In this document: positions 47,950 through 60,900 of the stretch, in pieces
Numbering within the stretch: the first letter of the stretch is position 1
How the letters are laid out: each line of letters begins with the position of its first letter
Assembly (NCBI GenBank): GCA_035772785.1
Contig: JAOCPU010000001.1
Location: 1,178,001 to 1,242,000, forward strand
From: Phlebiopsis flavidoalba
Taxonomy: Eukaryota > Basidiomycota > Agaricomycetes > Polyporales > Phanerochaetaceae
Direction of reading: 5' to 3'
DNA length: 64,000 nucleotides
Position numbers and translations under genes: made by a program
The notes under the pieces: model-generated
The model's input: the letters and a program-made list of their open reading frames with translations, nothing else
Databases searched by the model: none
Told to the model about the DNA's origin: nothing

Positions 47950-49752
47950 TATATCTCAGTTCTGTCATAATAGCCAGGTGTTGGTTTTTCACTGTACATT
48001 TGTTTTATTATGTTCTGTCTGAAGTGGTCACGTGTTGCGGAGCCGGTGAGCCTGTCACACTCGACAGTCCGGTTTCAGCTCTACCACTATGCGTCTCGTT
48101 TCCTGATTGGCCAGGGACAAGAGGCGCCCATGTGGCGGCGCGACCGGCGCAGTGGGAGCGTTTAGTTGTCTTGAACCTCAAGCCTGCTCATGTAGCGCGA
48201 TGCGGATCCTGCAATACATTGTACGAGCTCCTACATCTCGTGCCATAACCAGCCTATAGATAGAGGGCCTATGCAGGCAATCCAAGAGGTACGCAACTAT
48301 TCCTTCCGCGCGAGTTCTACCCTCAACAATGTCCTTGTTGCAATGCCAGTTACCCCTACTCTCATATCGTACTCAGCTGTGTCCGCTATTTCTTTTGACT
48401 GATTATCCTTGTTTTCTCTGCCGGTGGGGGCCCTTGGGTTTCCGAAATTGGGCTACACGACTAGAGAGATCTGTTGGACATGGGAGGATCGTGTAGTGAA
48501 AACGTACAGATGAAGATTCAGCCCCTCAAGTTCACTTTCTACAGCTCCATTATAGCTTCGTTTTCTCAGTGCTGCCCTCTACGGGGGGGTTAGGAGAACC
48601 ACTCGCCTTATTCGCGCGACTGCGGCAGCGACTATGTAACTGTTTACAACCGAGGGACTACGAGGGGCTACTGGCGCCGTTGAACTTGGGTACGTTCCTC
48701 GTTGCGTCACCAGCTACTGGTTTGTGTAGTCACTGAGATGTTTGCTCTGCCCCTGGGTGTTGGCACATTCGGAAATATAAAGCCTGGGGGCAGGTGCGCA
48801 ATGTCTATCATATGTTGGATCGTACGTCATGGAATCCATTCACGACATATCCAATTATACTAACACTCTCCGCGTACGCTAGCCTTGGTTGTACGTTCGA
48901 CGATTCTTGCGTATAGCGCAGCCTTCAAGCAAGAAGACTCTGATGTATCGACTGACTGTGGAACGCGTGACTGTTCGTGCTTGGCTCTCAATCGTATGCC
49001 GCTTTGTTTTGTACACTTATATATCGTAACCGTTCTGCAATACGGCGGACCTTATGGTCTACGACGGAGCTTTATGTACTTGTATACATTGTCCTTAAAC
49101 GGACGATGGTATGATTATCAGTGCGTCACGCCTAAGCTACTCCCCATGCCAACGAATGTTGGCAAATGGCTGCAGATAGCGGCGATGAGCAGATAATGAT
49201 GGTCGGTAGTGAACGAACAGGCCCAGCCTCGCGACGGTCACCCGTATCATGCACTGGACTTGAGCTATTCAAGAGGAATGGCTACATAAGATCCTTAATA
49301 CAAACACGACATAGCACTTTGCGTCCAATATGTGTTCTCGGCTCCGACCAGCAAAATTCGGTCCTACACCTCCGTGTAATACGCAAAATAGCGGATTACG
49401 AATACGGGACGATAGGCAGTAATGCGCCTAGCGATTTGTCACTACAACATCTAATAAGAAGTGATTGCATATAAATATCCCTGAGTGAGTATACATAGAA
49501 TAGGGCGAGTAACCGTATGAGTCTGAACAGCATGCGTCCTGCCGAAGAGATGGTGGTCGTCACCTGTAAGCTAGCTGCGCGCCTATTTACGCCTTCACAC
49601 TTCGTTCTGTGCACTCTCGACCTTTGATACCCCCAGCCTCGGAGTCCTGCTTGTCCGTCTAATATTAAGTATACAAGTCAATCTGAAGAGAAATTACGCT
49701 ACTCTTTCATTCATGCAAGGGCGAACCCGAGCCCGTTTAATCACCTTACATC
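47950..49752. other. Region without a recognised gene
   Basis: About 1.8 kb between kinesin-5 and Trs120, both on the plus strand. Plus-strand frames near 48000-48250, 48600-48720 and 48885-49196 look weakly protein-like (for example LFARLRQRLCNCLQPRDYEG) but no family is recognisable and the pieces do not join without many shifts. A short unknown gene is possible. No RNA gene or repeat was identified. Confidence 0.35.
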
Positions 49753-52700
49753 ATGGACCCCCTAGGATTTGGATCCCTCGCGTGCATTTCGCATTCTCCT
49801 CCTGCCCGTTGGTCCCATCAAGCGGTCAATATTTTGCCAATGGGCGGCAGAGATTAGGACATTTCAGAGTATACGGCTTGGGGACATAACCCCGCGGATC
49901 CACGGGAAGAACGAGGTATGTACTCATGCGTAGACTTCCAGCGCAAGTGTAGATTGACGACCTCGAATTAGCACGCTTCATGCCTAATCCATTGGCTTCC
50001 GGACACATACACCTTAGCTATCCTTCCCATCCTTCTCCATCCTCGCACCAGTCAGTATTGTCGCTCTTCAGACCTTCCGACTTCCCCCTTGGTGTCATTG
50101 GAATCGCTTCGAGCTCGCAGAATGACTCCTTGTCTGTGATACTTGCACACAGTTCAACGCAACGTTGAACGACCTCCTTTTCCATCTGGAGCCTTATTCC
50201 CTCTGGCGAATAATTGTCTAGTGTTCGAAGAAAGCGACGGGAGTACTAATTTGAACTTGGGTAGTCTCCCCGGGTTAGTGGTTATACCTGGCATGATGGG
50301 CAACAAACGGTTGTACGTTGGTACTCTCATGGCGGATTTATGCTCCAATATATTAGCAGAATTCTCCACAGTGGTCAGTATCAGCGTTCATTAGACTGGT
50401 TCCGAACTATCATTGAAGAAGGTGACAGGTACAATCCCTCGAGTCTCCTCTTGGTAATGAATACCTCAATGCAACGCTATTCCCCACACTGCCACCTGTC
50501 TCAGAGATGCCCTAAACTAGAAGCCCCCATTGAGAATGATATGCCTTTACGGAGCTCGCTATACTATTCCAACCGTTACCCTCCCAGCATAGCCAACCCG
50601 AGCTTGCTACTACTAGCAGCTCCCTCCTGAGGGCGAAGACACCCACGACCTTATCTGTGAAACGGAATTCATACCATCGGACCAGGGCCCCCTTCTTCTC
50701 CTTTCCGCCAAGCTAGCCTCCCCGTGGCCGCCTCCAAGAAAAAGCCCCCTTGCTATAGGTGCAGTTTCATCTCACGGACGACTATTCAAGGTACTCGGTT
50801 GATTTATTCTTACTGGCGGGGAGAACGATGGATGCCAGGTGTAATGGTTTTGTAGGGGGACGACTGGCCATCAATTTACCAGGAAGCTAAAATCTCTGTC
50901 AGGGTTTAACGAGGCCATAGCTCTGCTGAAGAGTACTCAAGATTCAATATGGCAAGCGTCGGCTCTGGAAGGATTGGCCACTTTGCAAATTGTAGAAGCC
51001 TGGTCATCCGTGCAAACAGTATGTGTTGACTTGCTTTTCATAGGATATTGATCCATACTATACAGAGTGGAGTGCCTGAGACCAATGAACCATGGGCGGA
51101 CGCTGCAGACAAGCTCGTGCAGGCCACTCAGCTATACTCGAGAACCTCTCCCACCCGCAGAACAAGAAACCAACTTCTCTTTCGTGTCTTGGCTGTATAC
51201 ACGGGCTGTACTCCGACACAGCTCGCTATTACTCGCCGTGTGGTCTGCCAAGGGATGGGGCTCCATGGCCTTCACTATGCTTCTCCATACTGGAACATTA
51301 ACCCTCCCTCCGACACTATTACAGGAGACTGAGTCTACATTACGCGGCGCCAACAAGCGTGTATCGCACAACTCAGCGGAGCGGCTCACAGCCATCACTG
51401 GCATTACTCGCTCTATGATCGCCAATGTCGTTGCGCAGTACAGTTTTGCATGGCCCGTGGCTCCTCCATCTCTCGGCGTGCGCGAGAGGCTCTTCATTCT
51501 GGAGAGTGTAGCTGCGGTATACGGCATTCTAGGGTACGCCCGAGAAAGGAAGCCTATGTTTCTTAGCTATCTTCGTGAAGTAGCTCGGCTGTATCATGGA
51601 TCTCGTTGTCTGCGGCCGCGAGGCACCAAAGCGGCCATACAAGCAATCGCCGCGCGCAGGATTAGGTAATCCAAGGGGGGTCGATACTGGCGAAAACACT
51701 ACCCCGTGGGACCGTCGGGTCCGTACAAGCGATCAACGCGATGGTAATGAGAGCGTACACTCCGCTTGGTCAAAAACAAATATGTCGAGTACATGGCGTT
51801 GACCTGGAAGCTGTCGAGATACTAGTCGGTGAGGAGGAAGCTGCGTCCGGCGAAAAAAGAAACAGCAGAGTCGGAACCGTCAAAGGAAGCATATGGGTGG
51901 CCAGAGCTCCAGATTGGCATCGTGCGGGAAGCAATTGCAGTGGCAGACTAAAGCCTTGCCAGGTTGACTGATACTTTGTGAAATTAACCTAACGATCTCT
52001 AATCACATTCGTAGATTATCCTGCGGTGGCACAATTTTTGCTTATCATCCCTAAAGACATTACATGTTGTCATGAGCCAGGGCGATCAACATCATCTGTA
52101 CAGTACGGCTTCAAGGGCTCTTGCTACTGCGCGACGTAGAGGCGATCCTAGGCAAGTGGACTACTGGTCTGGGAAGCCAATCGTCAGTATGGAAGTGTTA
52201 CCGTATGTATATGTCTCAATTTTCCATGTCATAGGCCGCTAATATTTTGAAGTCTACCTCTTATACGTCTTCCCATTGAAAAGCCAATATCTCTACTTTC
52301 CCAGAAACAAGACTCTGTCAACCCCATACTTGTGGGTATGACCGATCCATTCTTGTACAATCCGCGTAGATCGATGGCGGGCCATGGTAAGCGTTTGGTC
52401 ATGAAAAACACATGGAGCTGGGCTGATGCATTTCGAAGAGCGTGGCTCCTCTGGTGCAGAACGAGTCATTCGACGTCGTCATCACCTTACGGAAAATCCG
52501 TATGTTTTCGATTTGGAACTGTCTAAAGTATCCCTCAGGTAGTGAAAATCTTTTTCGCTAGACTATCCTCAATATTACAACTAACGGTCCACAGTACCCT
52601 CCTCTGGTGCAGCCATTCAGTCGACGCCAATGGCATTGATTGTGCCAGCCAACTCGTATCTAACCCCAATCACGATCACTGCGCTGGCTCTCGAAGCGGG

Positions 52701-54894
52701 GATCTTGACGATTCGAGCGGTGTGTATTGTTCAAGCCCCTGGGATCAGGGGTCGGGCGCCCCGAAGGAGTTCCTGTTGCCGCTATCAACAGATGATGAAG
52801 AGACAGCAAAACAAGCGCGACGCCATCGCAGTGCAATTGAACAACACCTACAGCCGAGAACCTGTGTCGTTCGAAAACACGTGGGGCTAGTACTCGATGA
52901 CCTAGGGTTTGGAAAAGCTGGGGCACAAACGGACAAGTGCAACTGCCATATCTTCGACTTCAGGCCCCGTCGCGTCGCGCGGTGTCCTACAGTTGTCAAA
53001 GTGTACTTGAACAGCCACATTCTTCGTATACGTCGAACCTCACTGACGCACGGTTGCGGTATCATGATGTACGTAACGGCTGTTTGAATGAAAGGTATTT
53101 GATATGTCAATTTTATCTTTACAGTCCAAGTATTGTTATTCACACCATTTATAGCAGATCGACCATCCGTATCACTCTTGAAAACGTGTCGTCCCTTCCA
53201 ATCGATTTCGTTCGCCTCACATTCGAGGACTCCACAATCGCCCCGCCACAACAAGCCTTGGCGGAGGGCCGCACACCCCTGGTCTCTCACGGCATTGTGT
53301 TACGATACATATGAGCAACGATACGACCTAATCCATCGAAACCTGACATCGTTTACACACCTGGGACCACGTCAAGTCAAATAGGCAGTCAAGCGGTCAA
53401 TCGCGGGTGCAGGGAACAGGGCGTGGCACCAGAAAACAGTTATCAGTGACTGTGGATTGTGGGAACTTAGGGAAAGTGGCGATGGATGCTTTTGTGAGAG
53501 CGCATTTCATAACTAACACGCACTTCCGCGACAGGCATTGAACTACCATCGGGACTCGTAGTACACATGGTATAATCCATGTGTCGTACTCACTTATGGC
53601 CACCGTTCCAAGTACCACTTTGGACAAACCCCCAGAGACTTTTTTCATACACGCCCAGCTGTCCTTATCCTGAGTCCTTTGAGTGGCACCAGTCTCTATA
53701 CCACATGCTTGACCGTGCTTTAGACATACTAGCATATACTTACCATACTCCCCCAGATACGGCCAGTTCGTTACCCTAAAACTCCTACGTATCCATCAGA
53801 TAGTGTCCGCTACCAACGTGCAATAAGATGTACTTTGTGCGTAGAGGATATAGAGGACTGTGCGATTTTTCTGTCGAAGTACGAACACTTAGGGCACCCC
53901 TTCGAGGTCAGTTTTTCGAACGTCGACTAGCCCGTGAGGTCTGCTTCATAATTGTGCTGCAGGAATGATACAATTCCTTATATCTCCCGGCAGAGGTTCC
54001 CCTGGTGGGCAGGACAACAACTTGTAACCACCTGGCTCAACAATTCAAGGTTGGCCTCGCGGGCTCACCACCACACATGGTTAGAGTAAAACGCACCAAC
54101 ACTCGTATTGGTCGCAGAACATCTTGTTACCGGTCTGAATCAGCTCCCCGACCAGCGATGTTCACAGTATCCCATACCAACTCTGTCCGACGACCGTCAG
54201 TTTGTGGTTTCCAAATCTGACCTCTCAGTGGATCAAGAGCACATGCAACGAGAGTTATTCTGGTACAGAGAGACACTCCTTGATCACGTACGAGGTCGAT
54301 GGAAAGAGGTACGCAGTGCTGTTCTCTCTACCGTATGCACAAACTAAAACTGCAATCAGACTGGCGGTACACGCTTAGGAGAGCTGTCGCTAAGGCAACT
54401 GAGAATCACCCAGCCCATGTTGAGCACCTTACGCGTTGAACGTGCTCGACTACAACTATCCCTGTGGCGCTTGAATGATACCACCGACGCCGAGTTGGAG
54501 CCGGTTTCTCAGGCTGCTGGTGTCTATCAGTCGCCCATAAACGAGCTGCTCTACCTGCGCGCTAGAGTTACAAATCTTTCCGGTAAGTGGTCATACGTGG
54601 CACATGCAGTTGTACATCATTCTGAACGGCCATAATAATACCCGCGTAGGTGAATCGCGTACCTTCGTGGTCAATCTCAACTTCGAGCCTATTCTACACG
54701 TTTTGGTTGAGGGAGTTTTGTCCGATATTCCGATCGGTCGCCTGGAAAGCGGCCACTCATACACATTTGACACACCAGTCACCTTCGTCTCTGGCGGACG
54801 CTTTGAGCTTCGTGGAGTCATGACAGAGCTTGGAAATCTTAGGGATAGTGATAGATTAGGTAGAGCTCTGATCAAGACAATCGTTCGCCCATGA
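49753..54894 (+). CDS. TRS120: TRAPPII complex subunit Trs120 (TRAPPC9)
   Basis: Trs120 is a TRAPPII-specific subunit, acting in Rab11/Ypt31 activation at the late Golgi. The ATG at 49753 reads MDPLGFGSLA; after one frame break come PVGPIKRS and FQSIRLGDI, typical N-terminal signatures. It continues with HIHLSYPSHPSPSSHQSVLS, a long segment from DSLSVILAQFNATLNDLF, and PSGLEAPNEND-like text. Central helices include IALLKSTQDSIWQASALEGL (50920-50980), ADAADKLVQATQLYSRTSPT (51094-51153), RERLFILESVAAVYGILGYA (51484-51540) and LEAVEIL (51805). The beta-rich C-terminal half has LPLPPLRLPIEKPISLLSQK (52195-52310), VGMTDPFLYNPR, STIRITLENVSSLPIDFVRL (53160-53216), LYLRARVTNLSG and GRFELRGVMTELGNLRDSDR (54796-54855). 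It ends LIKTIVRP, stop 54892-54894. Many small frame breaks and several introns occur. Confidence 0.9.
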
Positions 54895-54965
54895 CTGTGA
54901 TAGTATACCCAGATGCTCCAACAACGATTGCGGGACCTAAGCCGTCCCAAAGGGCAGTATTTCCT

Positions 54966-57900
54966 TCAGCTGACGACCCGACGTGTTTTGTCGTACGTCG
55001 TCCTCAGGTTCTCCTGCAGTTTTGCCGCTTCGAGTTTTTCTTCCGCAGATACTTCCGCAGCAATTTGTGATATGAAGAACTCCATAGGAGGGGCCGATGT
55101 TGGTTCCGTCATAGCACGGATGCACCCGGGCCACCTGTTTCAGAGTCAGTGAACTAATTTTGGACACTATGAGATGTGCTACGAACTTTGGTCCTTCCAA
55201 GCGCGGGTTCTCGTCGTAACTGATTTGAGCAGAGCCAACTGCGATTGTAATCGTCTTACCACAGCTATAATGTCGGCTGGCGTGTTTTGGTTGTAGCAAA
55301 AAGGAATAGGTCAATCTATACGGAACGTGAAGTGCAATGACGCTGAGATTCTCTGTTAGCGACCGGTGTTCCAACGGTTGGAGAGATGAATGTGATGCGT
55401 TGGCCCACCCAGCTTTTACCCATCACTCGAGAATTGGGAAAGCCGGGGAGCCGAATCCTTTGTTTAGTGCCAGCCAAGTTATCATGGCCTCACAAATGGT
55501 GGCCAAGACTTCATTCCACCTCACTAATCTGCTCCCTCTGTATGCTTCAAGTCTTCGGCGAATACCCCTGCTCATGTTGCTTGTCCGCTGTATCGATTGC
55601 TCCTCTATGGACTCCTACCCAAGGGGGGAATCCACAGTTTTCATGGATACTGGTACGCCCCCGGCTGAGTTATACCCCCCGGGTTTCAGTGTCTCCATTG
55701 TGTGCCGTGGTCGGTTTAGTCCAGACCTGCACTGTCTCGAAGGGAGTGCATGAAGTAAACGTTGGTCACAAACGAAAGAAACGTAGCGGCCCGAGCATGA
55801 CACAGCACATCTCATCCGCCATTCGACGGGAGAGCGCGGGCAGAGAAGCTATCATGTTCCACGTTCCGCTAACTACCTAAAGGATATGGTCTGTCGCAGA
55901 CAATGTATATCAGTATAGTTTCCACGTCTGTCATGTCTTGTAGTTACCTCGAGAACTTCGCAAAATGGATCTGAATCGTGATCGATGAAAGCGTTAGCTT
56001 GCCCCCCCCCCCCCCCAGCAGGAATGGTCTTGCGCCGCCTGGCAAAGTAGAGAAGAATCACCTTGATGTCCACGGGACTCCTGCTGCGTTGAATGGACAT
56101 AGATCTGTATGAATATGCGCAATTGCTATCTTCTGCTAGTCTAGCAAATCTATCAGGTGGTATACATGATAGCGCGAAACATTGGATTGGTCGCTGACCT
56201 ATACAAATTTCGTCACCATAGCCCACACACTGCACCGCCGTATTAAACATACATCTAATAGGAGAAGGGAGCTAGATGGTAATGATTTCGTTTCTGTCCC
56301 AACACCAGCATCTCTGAACAGTAACATTCTGCGGTAAATGAACGCCACTTGATTGAGAACCAGCAGTTCCGTTGGACACTGTTGTTCCACTCTCCGATAG
56401 AGAGCGCGGAGGTTGATTTTGTCAATAATACCCTGGATAAAGCTTGCCCCCCCCCCCCCCCCCGTGGTGTAGTTTTTGCATGCTCGTAAGTACCGAAACG
56501 TACGATAGTGTCGTGGTGTGCCCACAAGTAAATCCTATAGATTCTATGCAGACAAAAAGACTTCGAGGCACTGCAGAAAGGTCAAGTGACTTACTCGACT
56601 ATGGGCTTTGTCTGGTTTTTGTATGGAAGGTGTTGCCATAAATCTGGAAGCCCAAGGCGCTTGCATCGTGAATGAATCTACTGGCGAATCTGCAACTTTG
56701 TGGGCAACGCTTGTGTGATGCTCGCCCCCACCCACACTGAATCTACATAAGCCTGATATCAGATACGATTAACACATTGCTCACGTTGAAGGAGCTCTGC
56801 GCTGAGATTAGAGCCGTGTACTTCTTCGAATGAATGCACATAGGTTTATCGAACGTCAGTTTTGGTAGTATTCCGCCTCGTTGTCAGGAGCTCTCGATAG
56901 AGTGTCGCGTAGAAGAGCATCCTTGAGACTCGCGGGACGCCGCGACGAAGGTTTTAGGGTTGATGGCGCTACCTAACTTTGAAGGAAACTTTTTGGAAGA
57001 ATTCTGATGGTAGAGCCCTCGCGCGCGCAAAAAACTACATTGGAACGGTCATTCATACAGAAGAATCCTATTTTGGTTTGCTTTCGTGGGATGAGTAACT
57101 GACTTTGAACCAGAGCATGAGGATGCCACGACCGTGAAAAATCTTACAAGTCCCGGCGCGTCAACAGCGAAATACGCATTGCAGATGAAATTAACACACT
57201 GTGTCATCACACTCTCCAAGAATGCCTTCGCCTGGATTACCAGACCGTCCTCTGGGTGATCTTCGTAGCGGAGTGAAACATGAGCCGAAATTATTCCTTC
57301 TAAGGCTTCGCTAGGCTGGCGTAAGTTATCAGTTAGGAACGTACGCACAATACTGCAGTGACGATGACGTACTATAAGAAGACGTTTTTCATCACATTTG
57401 GCCATCGGTTGATGAACACCTGACAGCTTGAAAGAGCCAGCTGTCGTAACTCAACGCCTTAGTTGCTCCTCGTTTAATACGAGAGTGAGACAACATCGCA
57501 TGGTCGTTTTCTGAGCTCGCTCTGCAAATGCGCATGGCTCGATTGTCGAAATCGTGCTTCTGCATTACGATAATTAGGCTTTCAGCATGCCTTTTAGAAC
57601 AAGCGAAGGTAAGGATGCCAAAGTTTCGAGCTGAGAAAATAGCCCCAGGAGGATGTCTACAAATGCCGACCCAATTAGCAAGGAATAAGGGGTCTCATCT
57701 TCTACGTCTGGGCCTCCCATCGCTGAGCATGAAAGCTCGTAAGGGCGTGGAGAATCCAAGAGAAGCATGAGATCAGATAAGCATGGGAAAGCAGGTGTCG
57801 GTAGTGATGTGATTCCTCGAAATTGAACGTGGAACGTGTGCCCATTCGAAGAGGGGACCATTTTAACGTCTTGGTAGCCCAACGTACGAGCCAGCTGGGC

Positions 57901-60900
57901 TTTGAGCTTTAGTAGGGAGAACAAATCTATTGCGACGCCGTCCGAGATCATCGTCAAGGCAAGGGAGATTAGGGCGACCTGGTAGAGCCTCAGTTCACTG
58001 ATGAGAACTCGACTTAACAACTTACCTTCAGGAGGGATGACTCTGGGTCAGGGATATCGCCTGCACTATCATCATCATCGAGTGAGTAGGCCATAGAGAG
58101 ACTGGTTCAAGGAAATGATTGAGTTTCGCTGATGATCTCCTAGGCAGAAAGTCTTACCAGATGAGCTGCAGCCCCACCATCCTCGACATTCCTGTTATTC
58201 GCGACAAAATCGGTCTCAAGGAGTGTGTCAACAACTACCACCCAGCTCAGAACTATAGGTAGTGTAACACACCCTGATGTATAGTGAAACAATGTACGCA
58301 CGTCTCCACGAAGGAAAGTGAGGTCTGAGCTGAGAAAGAAAGTTGATAAGCGTGAGCCTCTCCGAGATGGGAGCCTTGGCCAAAGCTTCGCTCCAACATT
58401 GGGATATACGATCATAATGACTCGGAAGAAGGGTCTGCGACCACGTATCTGCAGCACCCCGTATCTCCTCCTGGAATGCTCGTATGAGTAATGATATCTC
58501 GATGCATTGAGTCTCGCCACAAACCTTTATCGTCTGACCATATCGCCGTAAAGAAAAATCTGAAAACATCCGAGACGGTAGGTTCCCATTGTCTGTCCTT
58601 AACAGCAAATGCTGGACTTGTTACATCGAGGGTCATGCGAAAGAGTCGCAAGACCGCTTCTAACCTAGACCAGGGTATCAATACGTTGATTCTAGAAGAC
58701 CTGTCATGCTGAGCGTACCGATACTCCCAGTTTTCATGGTGCAGCTGGTCCACAACCAATGCAATGAATGGTTGTTGATCGACAACCATCGTGCGAACGA
58801 GCAGGGGTCGCACGAATTAGTGAGAGCTCAGGGGCTTGTATGGCGTAGAATTCCCATATGCTATAAAGAATTAGGGATGGTGACACTACACACAGCAAGC
58901 ACTGACTGCTCACCATGCTGCCATAGTGGCTGAATTGCGCAGGACGAAATTATCCACCTCGTAAGATTCTACGAAGGCGGATTGGGTCACGAACGCGTTG
59001 AAGAATTTGGCTAGAATGGTGGACAATTGGTCATGATGTTGCTCCACGTACGCCTTTACCGCGTTCATAAGATTCGTGTCGACAATTACAGGGTCCGACA
59101 TAGTTGAAGCTCTGGATGGTGACCTTTCTCCTACAGTTTATTAGCCAATAGTAAGCCATCAAATCTCTGTGCTCACCTTGAAGGAAGATGTTTAATTTCT
59201 TCTTCTTCCACCAATCGGTCGGAGAGTAAGTACTTGCGATCACACCCATACAATACAAGACAGATAGCCAAGGATTGGCGGACAAACGTGAGACTATACA
59301 TCATCAGTGCTAGTGAGACTAAAATGAATGTGTCCTCACGCGCGTCGTTTGCGGACTCCTCGTCCTTCATCTTCGATAGGATATATGGCCTAAGCGTAGG
59401 TGCTCATGAAGTATCCCAACCATTGCCTGCAAATCTTGACGCCCAAATTGATCTTAGCCAGGCCGAAGAGAGCCCGGCCTGGACCAAAAATGGCGCAATC
59501 CGCCAAGTCTGCGTGGTATCTGGAAGCTGACGAAGCAAATTGGAAGAATACAGAGACTGGAATATCCACGCCGGAAGATGCGAAGATGCAGAGCCAACGC
59601 AAACCCTGTCGATATCCGTCCCCGCTACTAAACGAGATCTCCATAAGCTTTTCTGCATTGGGTTGATGTTCGCGAGTGATGCGGCGTCACCGATACTAGT
59701 CCGCCCATCAAATACAAGGCTACTACGCTGACTTCCGTCTTCTCGGGTGAAGAGGCGAGGAAGCGAGGGTATGGCCTATGAAAATATATACAGTTCAAGG
59801 AAGTATAAAGTCTGTCTATGTCTATTCACTTACCAGTTGGTAAGTGCCGCCATCTTGTACGCGATGTAGCCATCGTTGAAATAGATCGTCGAATGCTGTG
59901 AATGTGATGGGGGCTTGCGATACTTTGATGATTGCACGGAGGAACTTGTCCATAACATTAAGTTCTCTAGCCTGAGTGAAAGTTAACTCTTGAATGAGCG
60001 GAAAGCAGATCGGTTTACCTCATCTGCTTTGGTGATGGTCTCACTGGTTCGTATACGGAAGGGATCCGTGTAGACGCCATCTTCGGCGTACTCTTGGAGC
60101 AGATCATACAACATGCCTCCGTACGCAATTATATCGAGGTCATGCAGTGCTAACATCCAAGGTCCGGCATATCGAGCGAGAAGCATTCTCCTGGTCGCGA
60201 TGTAATCTCCACCGTTGCTTGCAGTAACACTGGCAGTGGGTCGAGCAGACTGTGGAGAAGGCCATGACTGGGCTTCACCTGAAACGTACGCCGGGGGGAG
60301 ATTGCGATTGCGGGCGACATACTCCCTGAGTATCAGAGCAAGGTTACTATCTTCGGATAGTATCCACGTCAGTATCGCCTTAGTCAGTCGGCGGAAGCTA
60401 TAGTCTGAGAGCATGCCTGTTGGCCAGAAGCGTCGCACAAGAAGAAGAAAACCCGGCTTCGTTCACCGTGAGACTGATATCGGACAGGCAGGCTTCAACA
60501 GTCGCGACGAGCGTTTCGACCTCGAGGGAAATATCGAATCCAAAAGGAAGAGGGAAAAGGCATTGCAATTTCTCCGGATCAGGTGTATCGTGGAATAGCT
60601 GTGGCCTGCGAATCAAGCCTGTCGAATAGACCTAGGTGATGAAGATGCGTGAGAAGCTGCCGCGCCACAGCATCCCTATGCACAGCGAGCGCGTCGCCCA
60701 TCCTGTCTCGAATATGTGCCAAGGAGGCGACCTCAAAGGGTATGGTGACTCCTCGTCCGGCTCGCCAGGATTACCACTAGCCAGATTGACGCTCAGTAGA
60801 GCACCTGTATCCAAGGTATCCAAGATTTTCGCTGGATGGATGGGAGGGAGTTTGATGACGCTTGCTATAAACGCCAGCGCATTCCAGTCGAAGTAGATGA

